64,000 bases of DNA, taken from Bacillus infantis NRRL B-14911 (GTDB taxonomy: Bacteria; Bacillota; Bacilli; Bacillales; Cytobacillaceae). Positions 16,062 through 25,180 of this stretch are shown here, piece after piece. The stretch's first letter is position 1. Every line of letters starts with the position of its first letter. The notes under the pieces are model-generated. The model was not told the origin of the DNA, ran no database searches, and saw only the letters and a program-made list of their open reading frames with translations. Location: contig NC_022524.1 in the NCBI RefSeq assembly GCF_000473245.1, positions 2,504,501 through 2,568,500 on the forward strand, written 5' to 3'. A program made the position numbers and the translations under genes.

Positions 16062-16239
16062 TCCTGAATGGAGACTGTTAATTCTAAAAGCCAGACACTT
16101 AGGATTATCAAAGAATGAAGTGCGCCGCTTTATTCAAGGTTCAAACGGTTCAAAGACCCCCTTGAAGATACAGCTTGCCAGCAAATCAAAGCAAGAAGGA
16201 GACAAACAACATGAAATTCTTCCCCGGCAGCAAAGATAA
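16039..16239 (+). CDS. SinI-like anti-repressor
   Basis: 66 residues. Residues 9-32 (D-P-E-W-R-L-L-I-L-K-A-R-H-L-G-L-S-K-N-E-V-R-R-F) match the Sin oligomerisation domain, as in SinI of B. subtilis, which binds SinR and frees biofilm genes. The basic tail (residues 38-66) is extra. ATG follows AGGGGGCTATCC and overlaps the 3' end of the TetR gene by 23 bases, so the two are coupled. No sinR is adjacent. The domain can be recognised from sequence; that it antagonises a SinR-like protein in this strain is inferred. Confidence 0.75.
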   Translation: MEEKQQIDPEWRLLILKARHLGLSKNEVRRFIQGSNGSKTPLKIQLASKSKQEGDKQHEILPRQQR

Positions 16240-16485
16240 TATCCCTCATGAGCTAGATATAATGAATTCCCACCCGGAATTTTATACTATTGCCACAGGG
16301 AAGCCTATTCTATCACAAGAAGATATTATAAGGACTATCTAGAAGATTCTATGCTGAAAAAAGAAAGATATTTAATTGGCATTAATAACATTCCAGCAGG
16401 CATTATTGAATTTATCATGAAAAACACAAAGTTTTTCACCAAAAGATTCACGAATTTAAACATTTTTCAGCTAATTAGGGAATAA
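16211..16485 (+). pseudogene. Broken GNAT acetyltransferase (frameshift and 3' truncation)
   Basis: ATG at 16211 is preceded by AAGGAG and begins MKFFPGSKDNIPHELDI. The frame reads normally to ILSQEDII, then stops at TAG 16340-16342. One base further the reading continues as K-D-Y-L-E-D-S-M-L-K-K-E-R-Y-L-I-G-I-N-N-I-P-A-G-I-I-E-F-I-M-K, the expected GNAT continuation. One A is missing near 16331 (ATAAGG for ATAAAGG). After about 80 residues homology-like sequence ends, so the acetyl-CoA site is absent. It overlaps the SinI-like gene end by 29 bases. Confidence 0.7.
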
Positions 16486-16533
16486 GCTGCCCATTAATCT
16501 GCATAGCTTTGTACTTTTGATTTAAATAAAAAT

Positions 16534-16565
16534 ATAAAGCCTTTGTTGCGGAGGCAAAGGCTTTA
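16534..16565 (-). terminator. Terminator of the lipoprotein gene
   Basis: ATAAAGCCTTTG (16534-16545) pairs with CAAAGGCTTTAT (16554-16565). T-rich on the minus strand. Confidence 0.85.
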
Positions 16566-16601
16566 TAAAAGAAAAAATTTATTGTTGATCCAGCAGTTTT
16601 T

Positions 16602-16967
16602 TCAGTTTGCCTGCTGCTCCTTATCGGCAAGATAAAATCGTTCTCCTTCTTTAAGGACCGCTGTCCCGTCCTCTGTGTACCATAAATAAGCAAATTTCTC
16701 GGCAACTCCTTGTTTTGGCCGTTTTAAAACAAAAGCAGTATCTGCTGTTCTGCCGGGCTCCCCAATTGAATTTTTTACTGTCAAATCGTCCAATAAAGAC
16801 CGGAGCTGCTGGATTTGAGCGGAATCATCCACTTCAGTATGAAACCGGACCCCTTCAACTCCAGCCTCATGAAAAGGTTTGCCGACTGACAAAACTTCTT
16901 CAGCCGAACAGCCAGCCAAAATAGCAGCCAGCATAAGTAATAACAGTATTAGAATGTTTTTCTTCAC
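16602..16967 (-). CDS. Putative lipoprotein
   Basis: 121 residues from GTG at 16967 (nine bases behind AAGGGG); a TTG at 16973 is only three bases away. Signal peptide ILILLLLMLAAILAGC with lipobox L-A-G-C gives a membrane-anchored lipoprotein. The mature part has no recognised domain; strands such as VEGVRFHTEVDDS and AYLWYTEDGTAVLKEGERFY suggest a small beta-rich domain. Single gene with its own terminator. Confidence 0.75.
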   Translation of the reverse strand: MKKNILILLLLMLAAILAGCSAEEVLSVGKPFHEAGVEGVRFHTEVDDSAQIQQLRSLLDDLTVKNSIGEPGRTADTAFVLKRPKQGVAEKFAYLWYTEDGTAVLKEGERFYLADKEQQAN

Positions 16968-17137
16968 TTTCAAAAACCCCTTAGACTTCTCTCTGGATAA
17001 GCTAAAAGGACATCACCCTTTTATGAAAATAAGCAGTGAGCTAACTTTATGAAGAACATTTTATAAGCATAGATGAAGTTTCATGCTCACCTGCCTGCAG
17101 CCTGCGGGAAGCTTTGGTAATGCCCAGCCAAAGCCAT

Positions 17138-17168
17138 AAAAAAAGGAAGCCGTGAAAGGCTCCTTTCT
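17138..17168 (-). terminator. Terminator stem after GNAT gene
   Basis: AAAGGAAGCC pairs (one bulge) with GGCTCCTTT, overlapping the stop of the 17168 gene, with a poly-A stretch on its left giving T on the minus strand. A second stem, GCTTTGG/CCAAAGC, lies at 17111-17134. Confidence 0.6.
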
Positions 17169-17605
17169 TAAAGTTCTTTTAAGACAGCCATCTCCCTGCC
17201 GAATCTATCTCTCTTATCAATAAAACCAAGGCTTGCATATAAGTGATGTGCAGCCAGATTGTCAGGATGATAGCCAACCGCTATACTCCTGGCACCTGGC
17301 AGCTGTGCCATTTGCTCAATCATCAGGAGCGCGGCTGCTTTTCCAATCCCCTGCCCTTGCATACTGGAATCAATCATGATTCTGTATACCCAGATAGAAT
17401 CCAATTCTTCTGGAACAGTATTATACATCAATAAGCCTGCCATTTTTCCATTATTTAAAATGGCAAAAGCTCTTAAGGTCTGTTCATAATGAGACTGCAG
17501 GATTGATACTGCATTAGGCTCCATATAAGCCTCCTGGTCACTGGCTACCTTCAGCTGGCAGCATTCATACCAATTTTCTTCATTGATTTCTTGTAAATTA
17601 ATCAT
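17168..17605 (-). CDS. GNAT acetyltransferase (BltD-like)
   Basis: 145 residues. Acetyl-CoA loop M-Q-G-Q-G-I-G-K-A-A (Q-x-x-G-I-G), preceded by the strand W-V-Y-R-I-M-I-D and followed by AAHHLYASLGF. The N-terminal ASDQEAYMEPNAVSI resembles BltD-type spermine/spermidine acetyltransferases, though the substrate is not proven. Confidence 0.85.
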   Translation of the reverse strand: MINLQEINEENWYECCQLKVASDQEAYMEPNAVSILQSHYEQTLRAFAILNNGKMAGLLMYNTVPEELDSIWVYRIMIDSSMQGQGIGKAAALLMIEQMAQLPGARSIAVGYHPDNLAAHHLYASLGFIDKRDRFGREMAVLKEL

Positions 17606-17798
17606 TGTTTTCCCCTTTCATCATAAGGGGAATGCTCGACTATTTTGTTAAGAAGCCGTATTCCCCTCTGTGCTGTTATGCTTTCTTACTGAATTGTTTG
17701 GCATAATGAACGCCTCCTTTAACTAACTGGTCCAGTTATATACTGGCATTCTTATAATAGCAGAATTTTCTATCTTCGCCTATATTTCTCTTATAGGA

Positions 17799-18332
17799 TT
17801 ACCGCTTTTCCTTTAAAAGAGAATAAAGGTATGTATCATTTGCTTTTCCATCCTGATACATATACCCCCTCAGCAGACCTTCCTTTTCAAAGCCCAGCTT
17901 GCAAAGGAGCTTATTAGATGCATGGTTCTCAAGAAACACAACCGCCCCGATCCTGGACAGTTCCATTTCTTCAAAACCGTAAGCAATTGCCTTTTCGGCA
18001 GCCTCTAAAGCATATCCTTTCCCCCAATAGCCAGGATGAAGCTCATAGCCTATTTCAGCGCGATGGTGCTTGGGGAGCCAAGAGTTAAACCCGATGGTGC
18101 CAATCAGCCTATCAGTTCCTTTTATTTCAATAGCCCAGCGGACTCCCCTTTTATCGTTGAAGTTTTTTTGAAAAGAACGGATCATTTCTTCAGCCTGTTC
18201 TACCCGCTGGAAAGCATCCTGTCCGTAATGGCGTACAATATCACTTCTCGAAAAGTACTCAAACAGGCTTGCCGCATCCTCCATCACAATCTCCCTTAGC
18301 CTTAATCTCTCTGTCTCGAGTTCTTCAAACAT
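17799..18332 (-). CDS. GNAT acetyltransferase (RimJ/RimL type)
   Basis: 177 residues starting FEELETERLRLREI, the usual opening of RimJ/RimL-type N-acetyltransferases. ELHPGYWGKGYALEAAEKAI carries the acetyl-CoA loop, and NHASNKLLCKLGFEKEGLLR is the conserved C-terminal block. It could acetylate a protein N-terminus or small amine. A strong GAGGGGGAG lies before ATG. Confidence 0.9.
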   Translation of the reverse strand: MFEELETERLRLREIVMEDAASLFEYFSRSDIVRHYGQDAFQRVEQAEEMIRSFQKNFNDKRGVRWAIEIKGTDRLIGTIGFNSWLPKHHRAEIGYELHPGYWGKGYALEAAEKAIAYGFEEMELSRIGAVVFLENHASNKLLCKLGFEKEGLLRGYMYQDGKANDTYLYSLLKEKR

Positions 18333-18445
18333 TTATTCTCCCCCTCGGAAAGTCATTTTCTATTTTACAGATATTTTCCCAATTGTTAAATACTTACTTT
18401 TTCAGTTAGTATAATAGTGTAGACTTATAGGCAGGCAGGTGTACG

Positions 18446-19828
18446 ATGAAAAAATACATAATGATGCTTCTGATTTGTTCAATATTTTTATCGGGATGTC
18501 AATTGAAGCCTCAAGCGGTATTAACAGAAGATGAGATGATGAATAAAGAAATGCTGAAACCAGAAGACCTGCTTTCTCCTGACGTAATGAAAAAGGATTT
18601 TGATTTCATGAAAACAAAAATCATTGAGATCCATCCCGACCCTAAAAGGAATATCGATAATTGGGATAAAGCTGTAAGGGATACCGAGAAAAAGCTTGAG
18701 AGGCCATTAACTGCCGGAGAATATGCACAGGTAATCATGGCGTTTACAAGCAAACTGAAGGACGCGCATACTACTGTGTTTCCTTCTTCTGAAATGCTGG
18801 GGAAATCAAAAACCTTCCCGGCAGCTTTGGAATGGGTAAAAGAAGGACTGGTTGTCACCAAAAGTTTTGACTCTTCCCTAAAGGCTGGAGATCTTATACT
18901 AAAAATGGGCGGGAGTTCTCCTGAGGAATTGAATGAAAAGTTGAGCAAGCTGATTTCTGCAGAAAATGAATATTGGGAGAAAAAAACCAGCTTAGCATTG
19001 CTGCACTACGAAATCTTTCTTAAAGAAGCATCAATCGCTGAAAAGGACGATACAGTCAAAGCAACGATTGAACGAGATGGAAAACAGCTTAAGGCTGAAG
19101 TGAAATTATTAGAAAACAATTACAGCACCACTGGCCAATCAAAAGAATGGTTCAACTGGGAGATCCAGCAAGATCGGAATATAGCATATTTCAATCTGGA
19201 CACATGCTTAGATACAATAGGCTATCAGTCTGCAGTAGACTCTTTTTTTCAGGAAACAGTTGAAAAAGGTATTGATAACATCGTTATTGACCTGAGGGGT
19301 AATGCTGGTGGAGATACGGACGTGACAAATAGTTTTCTCAAGCATCTTCCTGCTGCGAATATTCAAAGTATAGGATATATAACGAAGTACTCTAGCGAAG
19401 CGGCAAAAAAATATAGCTACAGACGGACTAAAGGTATGCCGAACATACCCTCAAGCAAAGTTGAAAATTTACAGGAGCCTCCTATATTCACTGGCAAGAT
19501 TTATATTGCTTCAGATAGCGGCACATTCAGCTCTGCTGCTCAATTTGCAGTTATACTTCAGGACAACAATCTGGCTGAAGTCATCGGTGAACCTCCAGGC
19601 GGAAATCCGGAAGGCTTTGGCGATTATATTATCTTGAGCCTTCCATACAGCAAATTTGACCTAGGAGTTTCCCACAAGGAGTATTTCAGGCCCAATCCTG
19701 AAAAAAGCCATATCCCTTACATTGAACCAGATATATTGATAGAAAAAACAAGGAAAGATATCATCTCCGGACGGGATGGCCAGCTTGAACGGATTTTGGA
19801 TTATGTAGAAAAGAATGGGCAGAGTTAA
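18446..19828 (+). CDS. S41 family peptidase lipoprotein
   Basis: 460 residues. Signal peptide with lipobox ICSIFLSGC makes it a lipoprotein outside the cell. The C-terminal S41 core contains DNIVIDLRGNAGGDTD (beta strand and oxyanion region) and the nucleophile region S-D-S-G-T-F-S-S-A-A-Q-F-A. GEPPGGNPEGFGDY follows. A PDZ-like segment may lie at 130-160 (SLKAGDLILKMGG). It probably cleaves peptides at the wall side. Single gene with terminator. Confidence 0.87.
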   Translation: MKKYIMMLLICSIFLSGCQLKPQAVLTEDEMMNKEMLKPEDLLSPDVMKKDFDFMKTKIIEIHPDPKRNIDNWDKAVRDTEKKLERPLTAGEYAQVIMAFTSKLKDAHTTVFPSSEMLGKSKTFPAALEWVKEGLVVTKSFDSSLKAGDLILKMGGSSPEELNEKLSKLISAENEYWEKKTSLALLHYEIFLKEASIAEKDDTVKATIERDGKQLKAEVKLLENNYSTTGQSKEWFNWEIQQDRNIAYFNLDTCLDTIGYQSAVDSFFQETVEKGIDNIVIDLRGNAGGDTDVTNSFLKHLPAANIQSIGYITKYSSEAAKKYSYRRTKGMPNIPSSKVENLQEPPIFTGKIYIASDSGTFSSAAQFAVILQDNNLAEVIGEPPGGNPEGFGDYIILSLPYSKFDLGVSHKEYFRPNPEKSHIPYIEPDILIEKTRKDIISGRDGQLERILDYVEKNGQS

Positions 19829-19853
19829 CAAGAAGATTTGCGTAGAAAAAAAG

Positions 19854-19884
19854 TGAAAAGGACCTTCTCAAAAGGTCCTTTTCA
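19854..19884. terminator. Bidirectional terminator
   Basis: TGAAAAGGACCTT (19854-19866) pairs perfectly with AAGGTCCTTTTCA (19872-19884) between convergent genes. Confidence 0.9.
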
Positions 19885-20172
19885 TCTGGCCATATAAAGA
19901 AGCAAAGCAACCGCAATATTCGGAAGTCCTATTAAAATAGAGGCAGCCGCTGTTCTTCTGCGCTTTTTTCTCTGCTCCGGAGGTTCTTCCACATGCAAAT
20001 CAGCTTTGTACCTATGGGGTCCCATAATGATGCCTGAAATAAGAATGGATATTCCCAGGAAGAGCAGTCCAAGGGCTCCGGTCACCAAATGGGCATATTC
20101 CAAAATCTCTAATAATAACGAAGCTATAACACCAAGGATGGATATGAAAATCCCTATCAATAAATATTTCAA
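19882..20172 (-). CDS. Small membrane protein, DUF5316-like
   Basis: 96 residues with three membrane segments (YLLIGIFISILGVIASLLL; LVTGALGLLFLGISILISGI; ASILIGLPNIAVALLLYMA) and a charged loop with EEPPEQRKKRRR. The arrangement and the basic loop resemble DUF5316 membrane proteins of Bacillus. No function known. Confidence 0.65.
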   Translation of the reverse strand: MKYLLIGIFISILGVIASLLLEILEYAHLVTGALGLLFLGISILISGIIMGPHRYKADLHVEEPPEQRKKRRRTAAASILIGLPNIAVALLLYMAR

Positions 20173-20249
20173 GCTGTTTCCCCCTTTTCCTTAGTTATAA
20201 TACGAATCAGGCATCCATTCGGTTTCAGTTTATAGAAAATTCGAAATCA

Positions 20250-20696
20250 TTAACTTTCTTTTTGGATTAACATTAGAGCTGAGGCAAGTTCCCTCTGTGT
20301 CAATGGTAATCTCCTTTTTGTCTCTTCATTTCCCAATACTGCATCTTCCGCAAAAAAAGCTGCGAAAGGTTGCCGCTGTCTTCTAGGAATCACATGAAGG
20401 TGAAAATGGTTCAGGTCATTGAAGATTCCTCTTTTTTGGCAAAGAGTAATACCGTCAGGTTTATAGAGCCGCTTTATCACTGTTGACAAATGCTGGGCAG
20501 CTCGAAAAACAGCCACGGCTGATTCTTCATCCAGATCAGTCAATTCTTCTGCATGCTTTTTGGGCAGAATCAGAACATGCCCCTCCCCGAATGGATCATG
20601 ATCCAAGATACAGGAAATCAGGTTGTTTTCATATATTATAAAAACCGGCTCACTCTTGTGTGCCAGCCGGCATCCAAGACAATCATCCATAAACAC
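20250..20696 (-). CDS. HIT family hydrolase
   Basis: 148 residues. The histidine triad is H-F-H-L-H-V-I-P-R (about 97-105), preceded by DPFGEGHVLILPKKHAEEL, typical of HIT-type nucleotide phosphoramidases or hydrolases. An N-terminal D-D-C-L-G-C-R motif with H9-H14-type spacing may bind zinc. Start GTG at 20696 is five bases from GGGGGA; an ATG two codons later is also possible. Confidence 0.9.
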   Translation of the reverse strand: MFMDDCLGCRLAHKSEPVFIIYENNLISCILDHDPFGEGHVLILPKKHAEELTDLDEESAVAVFRAAQHLSTVIKRLYKPDGITLCQKRGIFNDLNHFHLHVIPRRQRQPFAAFFAEDAVLGNEETKRRLPLTQRELASALMLIQKES

Positions 20697-20871
20697 CAGG
20701 GTCCCCCATTTTTCTTACAGTTATTGTCTCTATACACCTATCCAAATATTAACATATTTCTCAGCGAATGTTATAATACTCACTAAACATCTGAAAATAG
20801 TAATTCCGATTTTAGCGCGAATCATGCCTATTAAACTAATAAAATGAAAATAACTGTCGCCGGAGGTCCTT

Positions 20872-21648
20872 ATGAGCTATAAAATTATATTTTTCGATGT
20901 GGATGGGACAATCACCCATCATGAAGACGGAAGCATTTCAGATAAGATGAAGGAAACGATATTTAAGCTGAAAGAGCAAGGGATCAAGGTTGCTGCTGCG
21001 ACCGGCAGGCCCTTGTCATTGTGCAGGGAGATTGAGGAGCTTGGCATTGATACATTTGTGACTGCAAACGGCGGATATGTTAAGCACCGTGATCAGGTCA
21101 TCCATAAGGTAACGCTTGATCCGCAGGTCATCCGCGATGTGGCTGCCTTTTCCCTAGCAGAAAACCATGGTTTATCCTACTTTACGGAAGAATTCAGCAC
21201 CAATGGCGTACAAAGCGAAGAAATTCTAAAGACACTGAAGGAGACGCTGGCCTTCACAGATTATCCTCCCTTCTATGAAAATATCCATGAACAGGAAGTC
21301 TATTTAATGTGCCTGTATGCAAACGAAGAAATGATGGAAAAATACATTCGCGCTTTCCCCGATCTTTCTTTTCAAAGATGGCATCCGTTTATAGCAAATG
21401 TGCTCCAGAAGGAAGTTTCCAAGTCTTTAGCCATCATGAAAGTGCTTGAATTCTTTGAGATTGAGCCATCAGAGATGGTTGCTTTCGGAGATGGAAACAA
21501 TGATATCGATATGCTTGAACTGGCCGGTCTCGGGATAGCAATGGGGAATGGAACTGATGAGCTAAAAGCCATTTCTGATTTTGTCACCCGCAAATCCAGT
21601 GAGGATGGCATCGGATACGCTTTAAAAAAATTTGGGATGCTGGAGTGA
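20872..21648 (+). CDS. Cof-type HAD-IIB phosphatase
   Basis: 258 residues. HAD motif I F-F-D-V-D-G-T-I-T, motif II A-A-A-T-G-R-P, the motif III lysine in KEVSKSLAI, and motif IV V-A-F-G-D-G-N-N-D-I-D-M-L. The class IIB cap lies between. Likely a phosphatase for sugar phosphates, nucleotides or cofactor derivatives; the substrate is not predictable. RBS CGGAGGTCCTT. Confidence 0.92.
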   Translation: MSYKIIFFDVDGTITHHEDGSISDKMKETIFKLKEQGIKVAAATGRPLSLCREIEELGIDTFVTANGGYVKHRDQVIHKVTLDPQVIRDVAAFSLAENHGLSYFTEEFSTNGVQSEEILKTLKETLAFTDYPPFYENIHEQEVYLMCLYANEEMMEKYIRAFPDLSFQRWHPFIANVLQKEVSKSLAIMKVLEFFEIEPSEMVAFGDGNNDIDMLELAGLGIAMGNGTDELKAISDFVTRKSSEDGIGYALKKFGMLE

Positions 21649-21697
21649 ATTTGAAAAATAATCTTGCCTTCAAACAGCATTCAGCCGTTAAAATGAA

Positions 21698-21723
21698 CCC
21701 TGGATTCTATAATCTAGGGTTCT
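21698..21723. terminator. Terminator between HAD and ytcB-like genes
   Basis: AACCCTGGAT pairs with ATCTAGGGTT around TCTATA, overlapping the end of the minus-strand epimerase gene. Confidence 0.6.
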
Positions 21724-22714
21724 TTGAATCAGGCACTATATGATAAAATTCTTTAAACCAATCGGCAAACTTTTCGAGACCCTCGTCAATGGTGGTTACA
21801 GGCTTGTAGTTAATCAGTTTCTCCAGATCATCAACTTTGGCATACGTCTCCTGTACGTCCCCCGGCTGCATAGGCTTGAAGATCTTAATTGCCGGGATGC
21901 CCAATTTGTCTTCAAGAACCCTGATGAATTCTTTCAGCTCAACAGGCTGGCTATTGCCAATATTATAAATACTGAACGGCAAAGACTTCTCCGGTCTTCT
22001 CTCCATCAGCCGCCAAATTGATTCTGTTACATCATCCACATAGGTGAAATCTCTCTTCATATTGCCATAATTGTAAACTTCGATCGGCTCTTTTTTGACT
22101 ATTTTCTCGGCAAATCTGAAATACGCCATATCCGGCCTTCCCCAAGGGCCATAAACAGTAAAAAACCTGAGGCCGGTTGCAGGAACTTTATATAGATGGC
22201 TGTATGTGTATGCCATTAGCTCATTGGCTTTCTTCGTCGCTGCATATAAACTTACAGGCTCGTCTGTCCGATCCTCCACTGAAAAGGGGATGGTTTTGTT
22301 ATTTCCATAAACTGAACTGGAGGAAGCGTAAAGCAGGTGGTCAATTTTATATTTACGGCAGCATTCTAATATATTCATAAATCCAGTCACATTTGATTGG
22401 ATATAGGCATGTGGATTTAACAGACTGTAGCGGACGCCCGCCTGGGCTGCGAGGTGAACGACGATTCGAGGCTCATGCTGTGTAAAAAGAGATTCAAGCA
22501 GCCTTTGGTCTTCAAGTGATCCTTTTGTAAAATAAAAACCAGAATAGTTATTTAATAATTGGAGTCTTGAATATTTCAGATCCTGATCATAATAGTCATT
22601 TATAGTGTCCAGGCCAAGTACGGGGAGGCCTTTTTCGAGCAGCTTTTTTGATAAATGAAAGCCAATGAATCCTGCACAGCCAGTAATAAAAATAGGATTT
22701 TTCTTCTGATGCAC
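21707..22714 (-). CDS. ytcB: UDP-glucuronate 4-epimerase (YtcB-like)
   Basis: 335 residues, extended SDR fold. NAD loop G-C-A-G-F-I-G-F-H, H-L-A-A-Q-A-G-V-R-Y-S-L, catalytic S-S-S-S-V-Y-G and Y-A-A-T-K, then FFTVYGPWGRPDMA. The R-Y-S and GPWGRPDMA features are those of UDP-glucuronic acid 4-epimerases, making UDP-galacturonate. Third gene of a ytdA-ytcA-ytcB type operon adjacent to spore coat genes, as in B. subtilis where it is SigK/GerE-dependent. GTG start behind AAAGGAG. Confidence 0.88.
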   Translation of the reverse strand: MHQKKNPIFITGCAGFIGFHLSKKLLEKGLPVLGLDTINDYYDQDLKYSRLQLLNNYSGFYFTKGSLEDQRLLESLFTQHEPRIVVHLAAQAGVRYSLLNPHAYIQSNVTGFMNILECCRKYKIDHLLYASSSSVYGNNKTIPFSVEDRTDEPVSLYAATKKANELMAYTYSHLYKVPATGLRFFTVYGPWGRPDMAYFRFAEKIVKKEPIEVYNYGNMKRDFTYVDDVTESIWRLMERRPEKSLPFSIYNIGNSQPVELKEFIRVLEDKLGIPAIKIFKPMQPGDVQETYAKVDDLEKLINYKPVTTIDEGLEKFADWFKEFYHIVPDSKNPRL

Positions 22715-22739
22715 CCTTCAGACTCCTTTCCTTCATGCT

Positions 22740-24047
22740 TTAAAATGAACTTATGCCGACCCCTTTATAAATAAAACCCGCTCTTTTCATAGCTGAAGGG
22801 TCCAGGGCATTGCGTCCATCAAATAAATGGCTTCCTGACGCAAGCACTTTCGCCTTTTCCCAATCCATTTCTACTATTTCGTTCCACTCGGTAACAACCA
22901 GAATCGCTTCTGCGTTTTTCACTGCTGCTAAAGGCGAAGAGGCATAAAGAATATCAGGATAGATTTTTTTCATATTTTCTGTTCCTTTTGGATCAAAAGC
23001 TGTTATGATAGCTTTCTTATGCAGGAGGAAATCTATTATTCTAAGCGAGGATGCTTCCCTGATGTCATCAGTTTGAGGTTTAAAAGTGAGGCCGAGCAGA
23101 GCGATTTGTTTCCCTTCTAATGGTCCAAGAGCATCTGTAACCTTTTCCAGGAACCATTCAGCCTGGGTATCGTTAACATTTGAAACAGCCGTAAGAATAT
23201 CCATAGGGGTTTTCTTTTCCGAGGCCATGGCAAGCAAAGCCTTTAAGTCCTTTGGAAAGCAGGAACCACCGTATCCTATCCCCGCTCTAAGAAACTGCGG
23301 GCCAATCCGGCTGTCAAGACCCATTCCTTTTGCGACCTCATTAATGTTTGCCCCTGTTTTTTCGCATAGCCGTGCCAGTTCATTGATAAAGGATATTTTT
23401 GCAGCTAAAAACGCGTTCGAAGCATATTTAATCATTTCCGCGTCTCTTACTGATGTAAATAAAATAGTTGAGGAAACATCTTTATATAATCTTTCCATTG
23501 CTTTTTGGCATGGGCCCGGCTCGCATCCTATTACTATTCTTTCAGGATGGAGGGCATCCTCTAAAGCCTTCCCCTCTCTCAGGAACTCAGGATTTGAGAC
23601 AAGGTCAAAAGGAATTTTTTTATCTTTTTCTGCAATCGCACTCCCTATTATTTTTTTGATATGGTCACCGGTGCCTACAGGAACGGTACTCTTAATGACA
23701 ATAATTTTATAATCGTTCAGAAGTCCCCCAATCGACCTGGCAGCAGCCTCCACATAGGATAAATCGGCTTCTCCTTGAGGCGACGATGGTGTGCCGACTG
23801 CAATAAAAATATAATCACTTTTCCTTATACATTCTTCTAAATCACCTGTGAATAGTAGATTCCCATTTAGCTGAAGCTGCTGGAACTCGTTTTCTAACCC
23901 ATCTTCATAAAAGGGAAGTCTATTCTGCTTCATCATGCTGATTTTTGTGGGATCCTGATCCATTACGAACACTTTGTGGCCGTATTTGGCAAATGCCACA
24001 CTTGTCGTAATTCCGACATAGCCGGCTCCAATTACTCCTATATTCAT
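22740..24047 (-). CDS. ytcA: UDP-glucose 6-dehydrogenase (YtcA/TuaD-like)
   Basis: 435 residues. NAD loop G-V-I-G-A-G-Y-V-G; catalytic cysteine in G-Y-G-G-S-C-F-P-K-D-L-K-A-L; central helix region AEMIKYASNAFLAAKISFIN; C-terminal LLGLTFKPQTDDIREASSL. It oxidises UDP-glucose to UDP-glucuronate, consuming the product of the upstream uridylyltransferase and feeding the downstream epimerase. Gap of 25 bases to the epimerase; 111 bases from the upstream gene. Assignment to the coat branch (YtcA) rather than teichuronic acid (TuaD) rests on neighbours. Confidence 0.92.
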   Translation of the reverse strand: MNIGVIGAGYVGITTSVAFAKYGHKVFVMDQDPTKISMMKQNRLPFYEDGLENEFQQLQLNGNLLFTGDLEECIRKSDYIFIAVGTPSSPQGEADLSYVEAAARSIGGLLNDYKIIVIKSTVPVGTGDHIKKIIGSAIAEKDKKIPFDLVSNPEFLREGKALEDALHPERIVIGCEPGPCQKAMERLYKDVSSTILFTSVRDAEMIKYASNAFLAAKISFINELARLCEKTGANINEVAKGMGLDSRIGPQFLRAGIGYGGSCFPKDLKALLAMASEKKTPMDILTAVSNVNDTQAEWFLEKVTDALGPLEGKQIALLGLTFKPQTDDIREASSLRIIDFLLHKKAIITAFDPKGTENMKKIYPDILYASSPLAAVKNAEAILVVTEWNEIVEMDWEKAKVLASGSHLFDGRNALDPSAMKRAGFIYKGVGISSF

Positions 24048-24158
24048 CTTTTCACCCCGAATCCACTTCTGTCATTGCATTCCAGAAAGGTAATTTTCTA
24101 TAAACTATGGCAGCCGGTACAGACTTGCAACCGTCAAAAACCCAGCAGAATGCAAACT

Positions 24159-25043
24159 CTAATGTGATTGATCTTCGAGGGCAAGCTTTCTGAGATAGCT
24201 TGAAATCTCTGCTTTCAGATCTTCCCGCTCTAACGCAAAATCGATCGTTGCCCTGATAAAGCCTGCCTTTGTTCCGATATCATATCGCTGCCCCTGGAAG
24301 CCGCAGGCTAGGACTGTTTCTGATTTATTTAAAATGTTCAGTGCATCTGTCAGCTGAATTTCCCCGCCAGAGCCTGGCGGTAAATCTTTAAGAATGCTGA
24401 AAATTCCTGGCGTTAAAATATATCGGCCCATAATAGCCAGCCTGGAAGGAGCCAATTTCTTTTTTGGCTTTTCTACCAATGCTTCTATATTGAACACATC
24501 TTGCTCTAAATTTCTGTTTATCGGTTTGATGATTCCATATTTTGACACATCCTCTTCAGCTACCTGCTGTACTCCTGCAACAGAACAATGATGGAGGTCA
24601 AAAACTTCTATAAGCTGCCGCAGGCAGGGTATCCTGGATTTGACAATATCATCACCGAGGAGGACAGCAAACGGTTCGTTGTTAACAAAACTTCTTGCAC
24701 AGTAGATAGCATCGCCGAGTCCTTTCGGTTCTTTTTGGCGGATATAATGAATATTGGCCAGCTGGGATATTTTTTGGACCTCTTTTAACAGGCTTTGCTT
24801 GTTTTTTTTATAAAGGGTTTCTTCAAGCTCATAGGACTTATCAAAATGGTCTTCAATTGAACGCTTGCTCCGTCCGCTGATGATAATAATATCCTCTATT
24901 CCTGACAGCACCGCTTCTTCGACAATATATTGGATGGCCGGTTTGTCCACGATCGGAAGCATTTCCTTTGGCAATGCTTTTGTTGCAGGGAGGAATCTTG
25001 TTCCAAGTCCGGCAGCCGGTATGATTGCTTTTCTAATTTTCAC
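24159..25043 (-). CDS. ytdA: UTP-glucose-1-phosphate uridylyltransferase (YtdA/GalU-like)
   Basis: 294 residues. Nucleotide-binding P-A-A-G-L-G-T-R-F-L-P-A-T-K-A-L-P-K-E-M-L-P, D-K-P-A-I-Q-Y-I-V-E-E, FAVLLGDDIV and LVEKPKKKLAPS, all GalU signatures. Makes UDP-glucose. First gene of the operon, divergent from cotS. GTG start with GGAGAAGGACAG. Upstream on the minus strand is CATAGAAATA, which is near but not identical to the SigmaK -10 pattern. In B. subtilis the equivalent ytdA-ytcABC operon works in mature spore envelope polysaccharide. Confidence 0.9.
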   Translation of the reverse strand: MKIRKAIIPAAGLGTRFLPATKALPKEMLPIVDKPAIQYIVEEAVLSGIEDIIIISGRSKRSIEDHFDKSYELEETLYKKNKQSLLKEVQKISQLANIHYIRQKEPKGLGDAIYCARSFVNNEPFAVLLGDDIVKSRIPCLRQLIEVFDLHHCSVAGVQQVAEEDVSKYGIIKPINRNLEQDVFNIEALVEKPKKKLAPSRLAIMGRYILTPGIFSILKDLPPGSGGEIQLTDALNILNKSETVLACGFQGQRYDIGTKAGFIRATIDFALEREDLKAEISSYLRKLALEDQSH

Positions 25044-25180
25044 CTGTCCTTCTCCTTTCCTAAGAATCTCATCATACTTGTTAACTATTTCTATGACAAA
25101 ACAGACTAATGCGCATGTGGGATAGCACAGGTGTACAAAATATTGGTGAATATTCTAAAAAAACGGGGGAGCTGTCCTAT

